From Pseudomonas sp. GGS8 (GTDB lineage Bacteria > Pseudomonadota > Gammaproteobacteria > Pseudomonadales > Pseudomonadaceae), in contig NZ_JALJWF010000001.1 of assembly GCF_024168645.1 (NCBI RefSeq), positions 4,343,501 to 4,407,500 on the forward strand: a DNA stretch of 64,000 nt. The letters are read 5' to 3'. The position numbers and the translations under genes were made by a program. The first letter of the stretch is position 1. Each line of letters opens with the position of its first letter. Below are positions 1 through 7,507 of this stretch, piece after piece. The notes beneath the pieces are model-generated. The model made no database searches, was not told the origin of the DNA, and was given only the letters and a program-made list of their open reading frames with translations.

Positions 1-653
1 ATCACCGCGTCCAGTTGCGGGTGTTGCTGACACAGCGGAATCAGCGAATCGAGAAACAGGTCCGGGCCTTTTTCATGGGTCAGCCGACCGACGTAGCCCG
101 CAAGCCAGCGCGGGTGTCTGGCGTTGTGGGGCAGCAGGCCGTTGGCCGTTGGCAGACCATTGGGAATCACTTGCAGCTTCTCCGTTCGAACACTGGCCTT
201 GCGGTGCAGCACCGCGATGCTTTCGGCCACGCAAACCACTCTATTCACCGACGCCGTGCGGCACAGTTGCAGGCTCAGCCAGCCGTAGAAGCGTTGCTTG
301 CGACTGCGCGGGGTGAAACCGTGTTGGGTAATCACCAACGGCAAGTCCAACAATGTCGCGCCGACCCAGCCAAACAACAGGCCTTTGAAATTGTGCGTAT
401 TGATCAGCGGCTGTTCAGCCCGCCGATAACGTAAATGCCCCAGCAATTGCCCCAGCCCCGTGAAAGCGCGGCAATCGACCCCGGCCTCGCGGAACCGGTC
501 GATCAGGGCCGGCGGCGCATCCAGAAACAGCACCTGATGGTGTCCCGGCGTCGCCAGGCAATGGTCCAGCAACATCCGCTCAGCGCCATAAAAGCCGCCG
601 CTGCTGATCAAATGCATGATCGGCAGCGCGTTGGCGCTGAGCGGCCCGTTCAA
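1..653 (-). CDS. Glycosyltransferase, GT4-like, C-terminus cut by window edge
   Basis: Reverse-strand translation is open from about 653 to base 1, giving some 217 residues without a stop. It contains MHLISSGGFYGAERML near the N-terminus and GYVGRLTHEKGPDLFLDSL near the edge, the two hallmarks of GT-B family 4 transferases (N-terminal glycine-rich loop, start of the nucleotide-sugar-binding half). The C-terminal donor-binding part lies outside the window. It should transfer a sugar from a nucleotide donor onto the growing lipid-linked repeat unit at the cytoplasmic face. It is the seventh gene of the exopolysaccharide operon. The start is uncertain: TTG at 653 overlaps the upstream stop (TTGA), while the first ATG is at 617; neither has a clear ribosome-binding site. 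Family call is firm, sugar specificity unknown. Confidence 0.8.
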   Translation of the reverse strand, partial: MNGPLSANALPIMHLISSGGFYGAERMLLDHCLATPGHHQVLFLDAPPALIDRFREAGVDCRAFTGLGQLLGHLRYRRAEQPLINTHNFKGLLFGWVGATLLDLPLVITQHGFTPRSRKQRFYGWLSLQLCRTASVNRVVCVAESIAVLHRKASVRTEKLQVIPNGLPTANGLLPHNARHPRWLAGYVGRLTHEKGPDLFLDSLIPLCQQHPQLDAV

Positions 654-2245
654 TGGCGCACCCAATACATGAAGCTAGGCACGGTCCAGTTCTTGTGCGG
701 GTTGTTCGGCAGAACGTCCTGATCGTTGATCACCAACAGCACCGGCAATCCCAGTTCATGGGTGATTTGCGCTGGATGTTTGAAGCTGTGATCGAAGAAC
801 TCACGCACGTAGACGAAGGCAATCGCCAGCAGCAGACCGGTCAGCATCCCGAACGGAATGATCAGCAGCGGTTTGGGAAACGCCACCTCGGACGGTTCGA
901 ACGGCGGGCTGAGCACCCGGGCGTTGGACAAATCGCTGTCCAGCGCGCGGGCGGTGCTGCTTTCGGCAAAGCGCTGGGCGTAGGTGGAGAACGCCGCGTG
1001 CAAGGCATTGATCTCGGTATCCATCTGCTGCAACTTGCTCTGCGCCACTTGCAATTGGTGGATACGGTTCTTGAACTCGGCGATGCGCGCGGTTTTCTGG
1101 TTGATCACCGAGGTGACAATGGCCAGGTCGCTGGTGCGCTCCTGAATCCGGTTGCTGACGATTTTCAGGAACTGCTGACGGGTGCGGGTAATTTGTTCGC
1201 GGGCCAGCAGCATCGGTTCGCTGCCCGGCTGGAACACCGCCAGGTCGTTCATGTAGCGACTGACTTGAGTCGTCAGTTGCTCACCGATCTGCCGGATCTC
1301 CCGGTCTTCGAAGGCAATGTTGTCCACCGTGGTGGTGAAGGTGAAGGGGAAGGTGTAGTCGTTGAGCCGAGAGGTATTGTTGGCCGCCGCCAGCGCGGTT
1401 TTCAGGTAGTCGAGCCAGCGCTGGCTTTGCAGCAAGCGATCCTGATACTGGTTGAGGTTCTCTTCCTCGGTGTTGATGGCGTTGAGGCGGAAGGTGATTT
1501 CTTCCTTCGGATCGGACGCGCCGATCTTTTCGAGTAACGCCAGTCGAGTGCCTTCCAGGCCATCGAGCCGCACCTGATACTGCTTCTTCTTGGTTTCGTA
1601 GAAGCTCTGTGGCAGGTCGATCGATTGCAGTTCCTGACGGCTGGCCAGGTAGTTTTGCAACATCGTCGCGACAAACCGGGTGCCTTGGGCCGGGTCGCTT
1701 GAGCTGTAGATAATGGAGATCACGTTGGAGCCGGGCAGGGTGTCGATCTTCAGGTTATCGATGGCTTCCTGGGTGAAGGTATCCAGGGTGGTGTCCCGCA
1801 CCGGATCGATTGCAAGCCCGAGCGCGCCACGCACCGGATTGATCACGTATTCACGCAAGGGGTTGGTCACGAAGCGCTGGATCGGTACGGTCACCAGTTT
1901 GTTGAAGGCCCCGGGGTTGGGCGTGTATTCGCCTTTGGCCTGCAGGTCACTGATGGTCTGACGGATCAGGGCCGGCGAGCGCAGGATGTTGCTCTCGGTT
2001 TCCATGTCTGCCAGTGACGGCGGAATGAAAGAGGCGTCGCCCTGGGTCAGGGATGTGGTGGCGTCTCCCTGAGAGAGTTTTTTGGACTGCACGAGCACCT
2101 GCGCTGTGATATCGAAGCTCTGTTTGAGCACCAACGGCAGGAGCAGGGCGATCACTGCAAAGCTCAGGAAGATTCGCTTCACCAACCGTTTGTTGGCGAA
2201 GAAAATCCTGAAGAACTCATGCAGGTAGTTTTCCTTTGGATTCAT
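650..2245 (-). CDS. GumC/Wzz-type polysaccharide co-polymerase
   Basis: 531 residues. A basic N-terminus (MNPKENYLHEFFRIFFANKRLVKR) leads into a first membrane helix at about residues 27-45. A long periplasmic region rich in predicted coiled coil follows (about 190-420). A second helix near 465-485 follows a PPFEPSEVAFPKPLL segment, the proline-rich motif preceding TM2 in Wzz/GumC proteins. There is no C-terminal P-loop kinase domain, so it is the PCP part only; the P-loop protein is separate at 3315-3959. The protein should sit in the inner membrane, control chain length and dock onto the OPX channel encoded just upstream. The ATG start has a good context, and the stop overlaps the next gene by four bases. 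Confidence 0.88.
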   Translation of the reverse strand: MNPKENYLHEFFRIFFANKRLVKRIFLSFAVIALLLPLVLKQSFDITAQVLVQSKKLSQGDATTSLTQGDASFIPPSLADMETESNILRSPALIRQTISDLQAKGEYTPNPGAFNKLVTVPIQRFVTNPLREYVINPVRGALGLAIDPVRDTTLDTFTQEAIDNLKIDTLPGSNVISIIYSSSDPAQGTRFVATMLQNYLASRQELQSIDLPQSFYETKKKQYQVRLDGLEGTRLALLEKIGASDPKEEITFRLNAINTEEENLNQYQDRLLQSQRWLDYLKTALAAANNTSRLNDYTFPFTFTTTVDNIAFEDREIRQIGEQLTTQVSRYMNDLAVFQPGSEPMLLAREQITRTRQQFLKIVSNRIQERTSDLAIVTSVINQKTARIAEFKNRIHQLQVAQSKLQQMDTEINALHAAFSTYAQRFAESSTARALDSDLSNARVLSPPFEPSEVAFPKPLLIIPFGMLTGLLLAIAFVYVREFFDHSFKHPAQITHELGLPVLLVINDQDVLPNNPHKNWTVPSFMYWVRH

Positions 2246-2262
2246 GATGGGTCCCCTGAGAG

Positions 2263-3291
2263 TTAGTTGCTGCCGCTGCTGCCTTTGTTGTCGACACGGT
2301 AGGCGAAACTGAAGCCCACCCCCTGAAACAACACCACGTCCGCCAGTTGCCGTGCGAGCTCGCCGGCGCTGGCCAGTTTGGTCTTGGGCACATAGAGCAT
2401 GTCGTCCGGTTGCAGGTAAGCAATCTGCGACGCGTCACCGGACAAGGCTTTCTCCACGTCGTAGTGCACGGCCTGCACCTGGTTGCCGTTGCGGCGCATG
2501 ATTACCACCGAATCGAGGCGCGCCTTGATGCTAGTGCCACGGGCCAGGGTTAACGCTTCGAGCACCGAGACCGGGCGGCGAATCGGGTAGGAACCCGGCT
2601 GCCCGACTTCACCCAGCACATAGATTTCGTTGCCCGACGTGGATTTGAGCATGACGTCGACCGTCATCCGCCCCGGCAATTGCGCATAACGTTGATTGAG
2701 GAACGTTTCCAGTTGGTTCACGGTCATGCCTTGCAGCGGCACGGAGCCGATTTCCGGAAAGCTCGCATAGCCGTCGTTACCCACGGTGATCTCCCGGCTC
2801 ATGCCGGTGGCGGGGTGGTTCAGGGCGCTCTTGAGGTTTTGCTCGTTGCTCAGCGGGCTGGTCACGAGCACCGTCAACTGGTTGCGATTGGGCTGGAACA
2901 GGGCTTTGCGGTTATAGGCGCGCTGGATTTCATCCCGCGCTTGGACCGAGGTCATCCCGCCGATTTTCACCGAGGTGTTGGCCCCCGGCAGTTCGATGGT
3001 GCCATCGGGCAGCACCAGTTGCGTGCCGTTGAGCTGGCTGGCCGCGGTGAAGTTCAGCGCGACCTGGTCACCGGGCTGAATGCGGTAAGCCTCCGAGCCA
3101 CTGGTACTGACGTGGAAGATCACGTCCAGCACGTCCTTGGGCCGCAAGGTCTGTTCGACCTTGGGCATATCGGTGGCCTGGGCGTTAGCCGGCTCGGCCG
3201 TGAGGATCTGCACCGGCATGTTCTGGGTTTCATTGGTGCTGGAGCAACCTGCAAGCGGCAGCAACAGCAGGACAAGCACTTTGGCGTTCAT
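2263..3291 (-). CDS. Wza-type outer-membrane polysaccharide export lipoprotein
   Basis: 342 residues from the ATG at 3291, chosen because AAGGATG sits about eight bases upstream and because the protein then starts with a lipoprotein signal (MNAKVLVLLLLPLAGC, lipidated Cys16). A reading 45 bases longer is possible but lacks a signal at its start. The poly-saccharide export domain (DVIFHVSTSGSEAYRIQPGDQVALNF, about residues 60-140) is followed by SLBB-like domains (GNEIYVLGEVGQPGSYPIRRPVSVLEAL, about 235-300). These proteins form the outer-membrane channel for capsule or exopolysaccharide export. Position directly before the co-polymerase gene supports a PCP-OPX pair. Confidence 0.9.
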   Translation of the reverse strand: MNAKVLVLLLLPLAGCSSTNETQNMPVQILTAEPANAQATDMPKVEQTLRPKDVLDVIFHVSTSGSEAYRIQPGDQVALNFTAASQLNGTQLVLPDGTIELPGANTSVKIGGMTSVQARDEIQRAYNRKALFQPNRNQLTVLVTSPLSNEQNLKSALNHPATGMSREITVGNDGYASFPEIGSVPLQGMTVNQLETFLNQRYAQLPGRMTVDVMLKSTSGNEIYVLGEVGQPGSYPIRRPVSVLEALTLARGTSIKARLDSVVIMRRNGNQVQAVHYDVEKALSGDASQIAYLQPDDMLYVPKTKLASAGELARQLADVVLFQGVGFSFAYRVDNKGSSGSN

Positions 3292-3314
3292 GACGTCATC
3301 CTTCAGGTGGTTGC

Positions 3315-3959
3315 TTACAGGTTTTTGTAGAGCCATTTGGGCATGTAGTACTTGCGCCGGTTGAAGACGCTGCCCACCAGTTTTGCGCCGGCCTGGGTCA
3401 GGCGCTGGGCCGCGGCCTGGGCCACTTCCCAGCGGGTGTCTTCCGCGCGCACCACCATGATCACGCCGTCCACCAAAGTGCTGATGACCAGGGTGTCGAC
3501 GGCCTCATACACCGCATCGCCGTCGATCACCACGAAGCGATACCGATCGACCAACTGTTCGAGCAACGGGCTCAGCTGTTCGCTCGTCAGGTGCTCGGCG
3601 CCGCGGATGTGCCGCCCGTACGGCAAGATGTGAAAGGGCAGGCTGGAGACGGTCACCAGGCAGTCCTGCAGCAGCGGCGGGGAGTCGTTGAACAGCAGGT
3701 CGCGAAAGCCGCGCTCTTTGCTCAGCCCCAGCTGTTGCGTGAGGTTGTCCGCCGACTGGCTGGCGTCTACCAGCAGCACTTGGCCGCTGCTCATTGCCGC
3801 CAGTTGGCTGGCCAGCGCCAGGGCACAGGTGGTGGTGCCCGTGCCCGCGTTGGCAGCGGTCAGAAAAAGGATCCGCAGATCCAGGTCGAGCACGGTCGAG
3901 GTCAGGTTGGACTCGCTCGGGCTGGCGATGGTCAGGCTTTTATTCGATGAACCGTCCAT
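3315..3959 (-). CDS. CpsD/BY-kinase-like P-loop protein with degenerate Walker A
   Basis: 214 residues of ParA/MinD-like fold as found in the cytoplasmic half of bacterial tyrosine kinases. The Walker A' motif is present (VLLVDASQS) and a Walker B-like strand reads FVVIDGDAV. The Walker A region is AANAGTGTTT, with threonine where the invariant lysine of GxxGxGK(T/S) should be. There is no C-terminal tyrosine cluster; the C-terminus is FNRRKYYMPKWLYKNL. The protein may therefore be a non-catalytic partner of the GumC/Wzz-like protein rather than an active autokinase. The ATG follows the upstream stop directly, with GGAGCGAG as ribosome-binding site, so the genes are coupled. Confidence 0.78.
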   Translation of the reverse strand: MDGSSNKSLTIASPSESNLTSTVLDLDLRILFLTAANAGTGTTTCALALASQLAAMSSGQVLLVDASQSADNLTQQLGLSKERGFRDLLFNDSPPLLQDCLVTVSSLPFHILPYGRHIRGAEHLTSEQLSPLLEQLVDRYRFVVIDGDAVYEAVDTLVISTLVDGVIMVVRAEDTRWEVAQAAAQRLTQAGAKLVGSVFNRRKYYMPKWLYKNL

Positions 3960-4706
3960 TTAACTCGCTCCGTGGCCGTTGAATACAATGAAGGGGGTTT
4001 TCAAAAGAATCTTCAGATCAAGCAACAGGCTCTGCTCGGCGATGTAGGTGAGGTCCAACTCTACGCGCTGGTCGAAGTCGATATTGCTGCGCCCGGAGAT
4101 CTGCCACAGGCCGGTCATGCCGGGGTAGATGCTCAGGCGTGCAAGGTGGCTGTCCTTGTAACGACGGGCATTGAATGAGGTCGGTCGCGGACCTACTAAA
4201 CGCATGTCGCCGCTCACCACATTGATCAGGTTGGGTAATTCATCGAGGCTGCTGCGCCGCAGGAAGCTGCCGATGGGGGTAATCCGCGGGTCGTTGTCGA
4301 TCTTGAAGTCGATGGCGTCGGCGCCGTGCTTGTTCAGATGCCGCAGGGACTCCTTGAGCTCCTCGGCGTTGGCCACCATGGTGCGGAACTTGTACATGCC
4401 GAACATGCGGCCGCGGTAGCCGGTGCGTTTCTGCACGAACATCACCGGCCCCGGGCTGCTGAACTTGATCGCCAGTGCCAGCCCCAGCAATACCGGGGAG
4501 ATCAACAGCAAAATCACCATTGCACCGAGGCAGGCGAACACTCGATTGGTGCGCGACAGGGTCCAGGGCCGACCACCGTTGCGGCCGGTCACCCAGCCGT
4601 GACCCTGCACGTGAATCGCCTTGTCGAGGCGCATTCGGTGCTCGGGATCCAGGCGGTTGTCACGTTGCATGTGATCGAGCAACATGCCTTTTTCATGTCC
4701 AGTCAT
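3960..4706 (-). CDS. Polyprenyl-phosphate sugar-1-phosphate (priming) transferase
   Basis: 248 residues of the bacterial sugar transferase family (WbaP/WcaJ catalytic domain type). One hydrophobic segment at about residues 56-78 (VFACLGAMVILLLISPVLLGLALAIKF) is the re-entrant membrane helix. It is followed by SPGPVMFVQKRTGYRGRMFGMYKFRTM, DPRITPIGSFLRRSSLDELPNLINVVSGDMRLVGPRPT and PGMTGLWQISGRSNIDFDQRVELDLTYI, all catalytic-core blocks. The multi-spanning N-terminal half of WbaP is absent, so this is the short monotopic form. It starts repeat-unit synthesis by loading the first sugar phosphate onto undecaprenyl phosphate. GGAGGA lies upstream of the ATG. Confidence 0.9.
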   Translation of the reverse strand: MTGHEKGMLLDHMQRDNRLDPEHRMRLDKAIHVQGHGWVTGRNGGRPWTLSRTNRVFACLGAMVILLLISPVLLGLALAIKFSSPGPVMFVQKRTGYRGRMFGMYKFRTMVANAEELKESLRHLNKHGADAIDFKIDNDPRITPIGSFLRRSSLDELPNLINVVSGDMRLVGPRPTSFNARRYKDSHLARLSIYPGMTGLWQISGRSNIDFDQRVELDLTYIAEQSLLLDLKILLKTPFIVFNGHGAS

Positions 4707-4717
4707 AGAGTCCTCCG

Positions 4718-5761
4718 CTAAAGCCCGGCCATGTATGGCGTGCGGGCGCTACGCAGTGGGTAGTAGTCACGGAACCAGGCGATGAATCGTCCGAGTCCTT
4801 CATCCAGCGCTATCCGTGGCTGGAAACCGATGGCCTGTGCCAGGTCGCTGGCATCGGCGCAGGTGTTGAGCACGTCGCCCGGTTGCTGCGGCAGCAACTC
4901 GACGAGGGCCTTTTGCCCGAGGTGCTTTTCCAGCAGCGCCAAGTAGTCCTTGAGCGCTACCGGCTGCTGTCCGCCAATGTTGTAAATGCGCCATGGCGCC
5001 ATGCTGCTGGCCGGGTCCGGTTGCTCGCGGTTCCAGTCCGGTGCCGGCTGGGGCGCGCGTTCGATCAGGCGGGCGATGCTCTCGATGATGTCGTCGATGT
5101 AGGTGAAGTCCCGTTGGTGCTGGCCGTAGTTGAACAGTTTCAGCGGCTGCCCTTCGGCAATCGCCCGGGCGAACTGGATCGGCGACATGTCGGGCCGACC
5201 CCAGGGGCCGTACACGGTGAAAAAACGCAAACCGGTGCAGGGAATGCCGAACAGATGGCTGTAGCTGTGGGCCATCGACTCGTTGGCTTTTTTGGTCGCG
5301 GCGTACAGCGACAACGGATGGTCGACGTTGTCCTTGACCGAATATGGCGTGTGCTGGTTGGCGCCGTACACCGAACTGGAGGAGGCATAGAGCAAGTGCT
5401 TGACCGGGTGATGACGGCAGCTTTCGAGGATGTTGAGGAACCCGCTCAGATTGCTGTTGAGGTAGGCCCGGGGATTTTCCAGGGAGTGCCGCACCCCGGC
5501 CTGGGCCGCGAGGTGAATCACCACTTCCGGTTGTTCACACTCAAACAGTGCGTCGAGGGCCTCGGCATCGGCCAGGTCGACTTTTGCGAGGGGGAAATCG
5601 CCGACCTGCTCATGCACCCAATTCACGCGGTCATGTTTGAGCTGCGGGTCGTAGTAGTCATTGAAGTTGTCCAGCCCGAACACCTGATGCCCGTCGCGCA
5701 ACAGCCGCAACACACAATGGGCACCAATGAAACCGGCGGCTCCAGTGACGAGTATCTTCAT
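4718..5761 (-). CDS. UDP-glucuronate 4-epimerase-like SDR enzyme
   Basis: 347 residues, the usual length for this family. The N-terminal Rossmann motif is VTGAAGFIGAHC, followed by LDNFNDYYDPQLKHDR, characteristic of UDP-glucuronate 4-epimerases. The catalytic pair is in SLYAATKKANE (YxxxK, about residues 145-160), and FFTVYGPWGRPDMS is conserved further on. The reaction is UDP-glucuronate to UDP-galacturonate with tightly bound NAD. Its start overlaps the stop of the UDP-glucose dehydrogenase gene by four bases, so substrate producer and consumer are coupled. This suggests that the exopolysaccharide contains galacturonic acid as well as possible glucuronic acid. Confidence 0.87.
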   Translation of the reverse strand: MKILVTGAAGFIGAHCVLRLLRDGHQVFGLDNFNDYYDPQLKHDRVNWVHEQVGDFPLAKVDLADAEALDALFECEQPEVVIHLAAQAGVRHSLENPRAYLNSNLSGFLNILESCRHHPVKHLLYASSSSVYGANQHTPYSVKDNVDHPLSLYAATKKANESMAHSYSHLFGIPCTGLRFFTVYGPWGRPDMSPIQFARAIAEGQPLKLFNYGQHQRDFTYIDDIIESIARLIERAPQPAPDWNREQPDPASSMAPWRIYNIGGQQPVALKDYLALLEKHLGQKALVELLPQQPGDVLNTCADASDLAQAIGFQPRIALDEGLGRFIAWFRDYYPLRSARTPYMAGL

Positions 5762-7110
5762 GATCGTGGCGCCCCGGGAACGATGTGTCGAAGCCCGATG
5801 CCGCTGTAGTGCAAACCGGCTGCCGCCACATGTTCCGGGTTGTACAGGTTGCGGCCATCGACGATCACCCGCGCGCGCAGTTTGCTCGCCAGCAGTTCAA
5901 AGTCGACCACACGGAAGTTCTTCCACTCGGTGCAGATCACCAACGCATCGGCATCTTCCAGAGTGTCATCGCGGGTGGCGCACAGGTGCAGGCCATTGCG
6001 GTAGCCGTAGATGCGCCGGCATTCGGACATGGCTTCCGGATCGTAAGCCTGTACGCTCGCGCCTTCGGCCCATAGCGCCTCCATCAGATAACGGCTGGGG
6101 GCTTCGCGCATGTCATCGGTATTGGCCTTGAAGGCCAGGCCCCAGATGGCGATGGACTGACCGGCCAGCCCATTGGGGAATTGCGCCTTCAGTTTGCTGA
6201 ACAGGATGTGCCGTTGGCTGTCGTTCACATCGGTGACGCTGCGCAGCAGACGCAAGGGCATGCCGTGGTGTTCGGCGGTGTGCAACAGGGCGCGTAAATC
6301 CTTGGGGAAGCACGAGCCGCCGAAGCCGCAACCGGGGTAGATAAAGTGGTAACCGATGCGTGGGTCGGAGCCGATGCCTTTGCGCACCGCTTCGATGTCG
6401 GCGCCCAGCAACTCGGTGAGATTGGCCAGTTCGTTCATGAAACTGATACGGGTGGCGAGCATCGCGTTGGCGGCGTACTTGGTCAGCTCGGCGCTGCGGT
6501 TGTCCATGAACATCAGCTTTTCACGGTTGCGGCAGAACGGTGCATAGAGTTCGCTCAATTGGCTGCGCGCTTCGTCGTCATTGGTGCCGACGATGATCCG
6601 GTCCGGGCGCATGCAATCGGCCAGGGCACTGCCTTCCTTGAGAAACTCCGGGTTGGACACCACTCGCACCTTCAGCGCACTTTTGCCCCGGCGTTGCAGC
6701 TCTTGACCGGCAGCGCTCGCCACCTGGTCCGCGGTGCCGACAGGCACGGTGGACTTGATGATCAGGGTGCGATCGGCCTCCATGAAGCTGGCGATCTGCC
6801 GGGTTACATTCAGGACATGGCTGAGGTCGGCGGAACCGTCTTCATCGGCGGGTGTACCCACCGCGATGAAAATCAGCTCGGCGTGTTCGACCGCGTCGCT
6901 GGCCTGAGTGGTGAAGAGCAGGCGACCGGTCTTGATGTTGTCTTCCAGAATGCTGGGCAGGCCCGGTTCGCTGATCGGAGGCACGGCATGCTGCAGTTGT
7001 TTGATCTTGTTGCAGTCAACATCCACGCACAGCACGCGATGCCCGACATCGGCCAATGCAGCAGCTTGAATAAGGCCGACGTAGCCCGTACCAAATACGC
7101 TCACGTCCAT
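5758..7110 (-). CDS. ugd: UDP-glucose 6-dehydrogenase
   Basis: 450 residues. The NAD-binding N-terminus reads MDVSVFGTGYVGLIQAAALADVGHRV, the central domain contains FMNELANLTELLGAD, and the catalytic cysteine lies in PGCGFGGSCFPKDLRALLH. IWGLAFKANTDDMREAPS begins the C-terminal UDP-binding domain. It oxidises UDP-glucose to UDP-glucuronate with two NAD+. GDP-mannose dehydrogenase is the close alternative, but pairing with a UDP-GlcA epimerase favours UDP-glucose. This is the first gene of the operon; the promoter should lie in 7111-7507. The gene symbol is by family; a second ugd may exist elsewhere in the genome. Confidence 0.88.
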   Translation of the reverse strand: MDVSVFGTGYVGLIQAAALADVGHRVLCVDVDCNKIKQLQHAVPPISEPGLPSILEDNIKTGRLLFTTQASDAVEHAELIFIAVGTPADEDGSADLSHVLNVTRQIASFMEADRTLIIKSTVPVGTADQVASAAGQELQRRGKSALKVRVVSNPEFLKEGSALADCMRPDRIIVGTNDDEARSQLSELYAPFCRNREKLMFMDNRSAELTKYAANAMLATRISFMNELANLTELLGADIEAVRKGIGSDPRIGYHFIYPGCGFGGSCFPKDLRALLHTAEHHGMPLRLLRSVTDVNDSQRHILFSKLKAQFPNGLAGQSIAIWGLAFKANTDDMREAPSRYLMEALWAEGASVQAYDPEAMSECRRIYGYRNGLHLCATRDDTLEDADALVICTEWKNFRVVDFELLASKLRARVIVDGRNLYNPEHVAAAGLHYSGIGLRHIVPGAPRS

Positions 7111-7507
7111 ACTGGCGTGCCTCGTAAAACGGTGGATGTAACTGAAATGAGACTGTCAAAAGGGGTATAGCCCAGCCTTGGGAAAGCGTGTCAGCAAAAT
7201 GACGGGTAGCGCGGGCTGGAAACCCTGATTTCACGGGCTATTTGCTATCAAGTGCTTGCCGTTGCTGGATTTGTCGCGGTTTTGAGGGCTTGCTGAGGTT
7301 TTCAAGAAAACGATAAACGGTCGAAAGGCTTGTATTACAAGGGTTACAGGCGTTTTTGCGTGTCAGATTTGAGTCAACGTTTTTTTGACGCTTTTGGCAA
7401 AAAACCGGCATTTCTTGCGCTTCCATGACTTGGTGCTAGTGTCAGAAAATGGCTGACAATCATTGGTTTCCATCAGCTAATGACGGCCATGGAGGTACTG
7501 CACCACC
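7111..7507. promoter_or_regulatory. Divergent promoter region between EPS operon and sulfatase-fold gene
   Basis: 397 bases with no credible gene between two divergently read units. It is more AT-rich than its flanks, especially 7290-7420 with T and A runs. It must hold the leftward promoter of the seven-gene exopolysaccharide operon and the rightward promoter of the gene at 7508. I see no full consensus box for RpoN, FleQ or AlgU and no clear operator palindrome. A GGAGGT about nine bases before 7508 is the ribosome-binding site of the rightward gene. Confidence 0.5.

Noticed and set aside
653..1537. Plus-strand open frame of 294 codons
   Set aside because: Antisense to the well-supported GumC-like gene; composition is Gln/Arg/His-rich shadow typical of high-GC genes.
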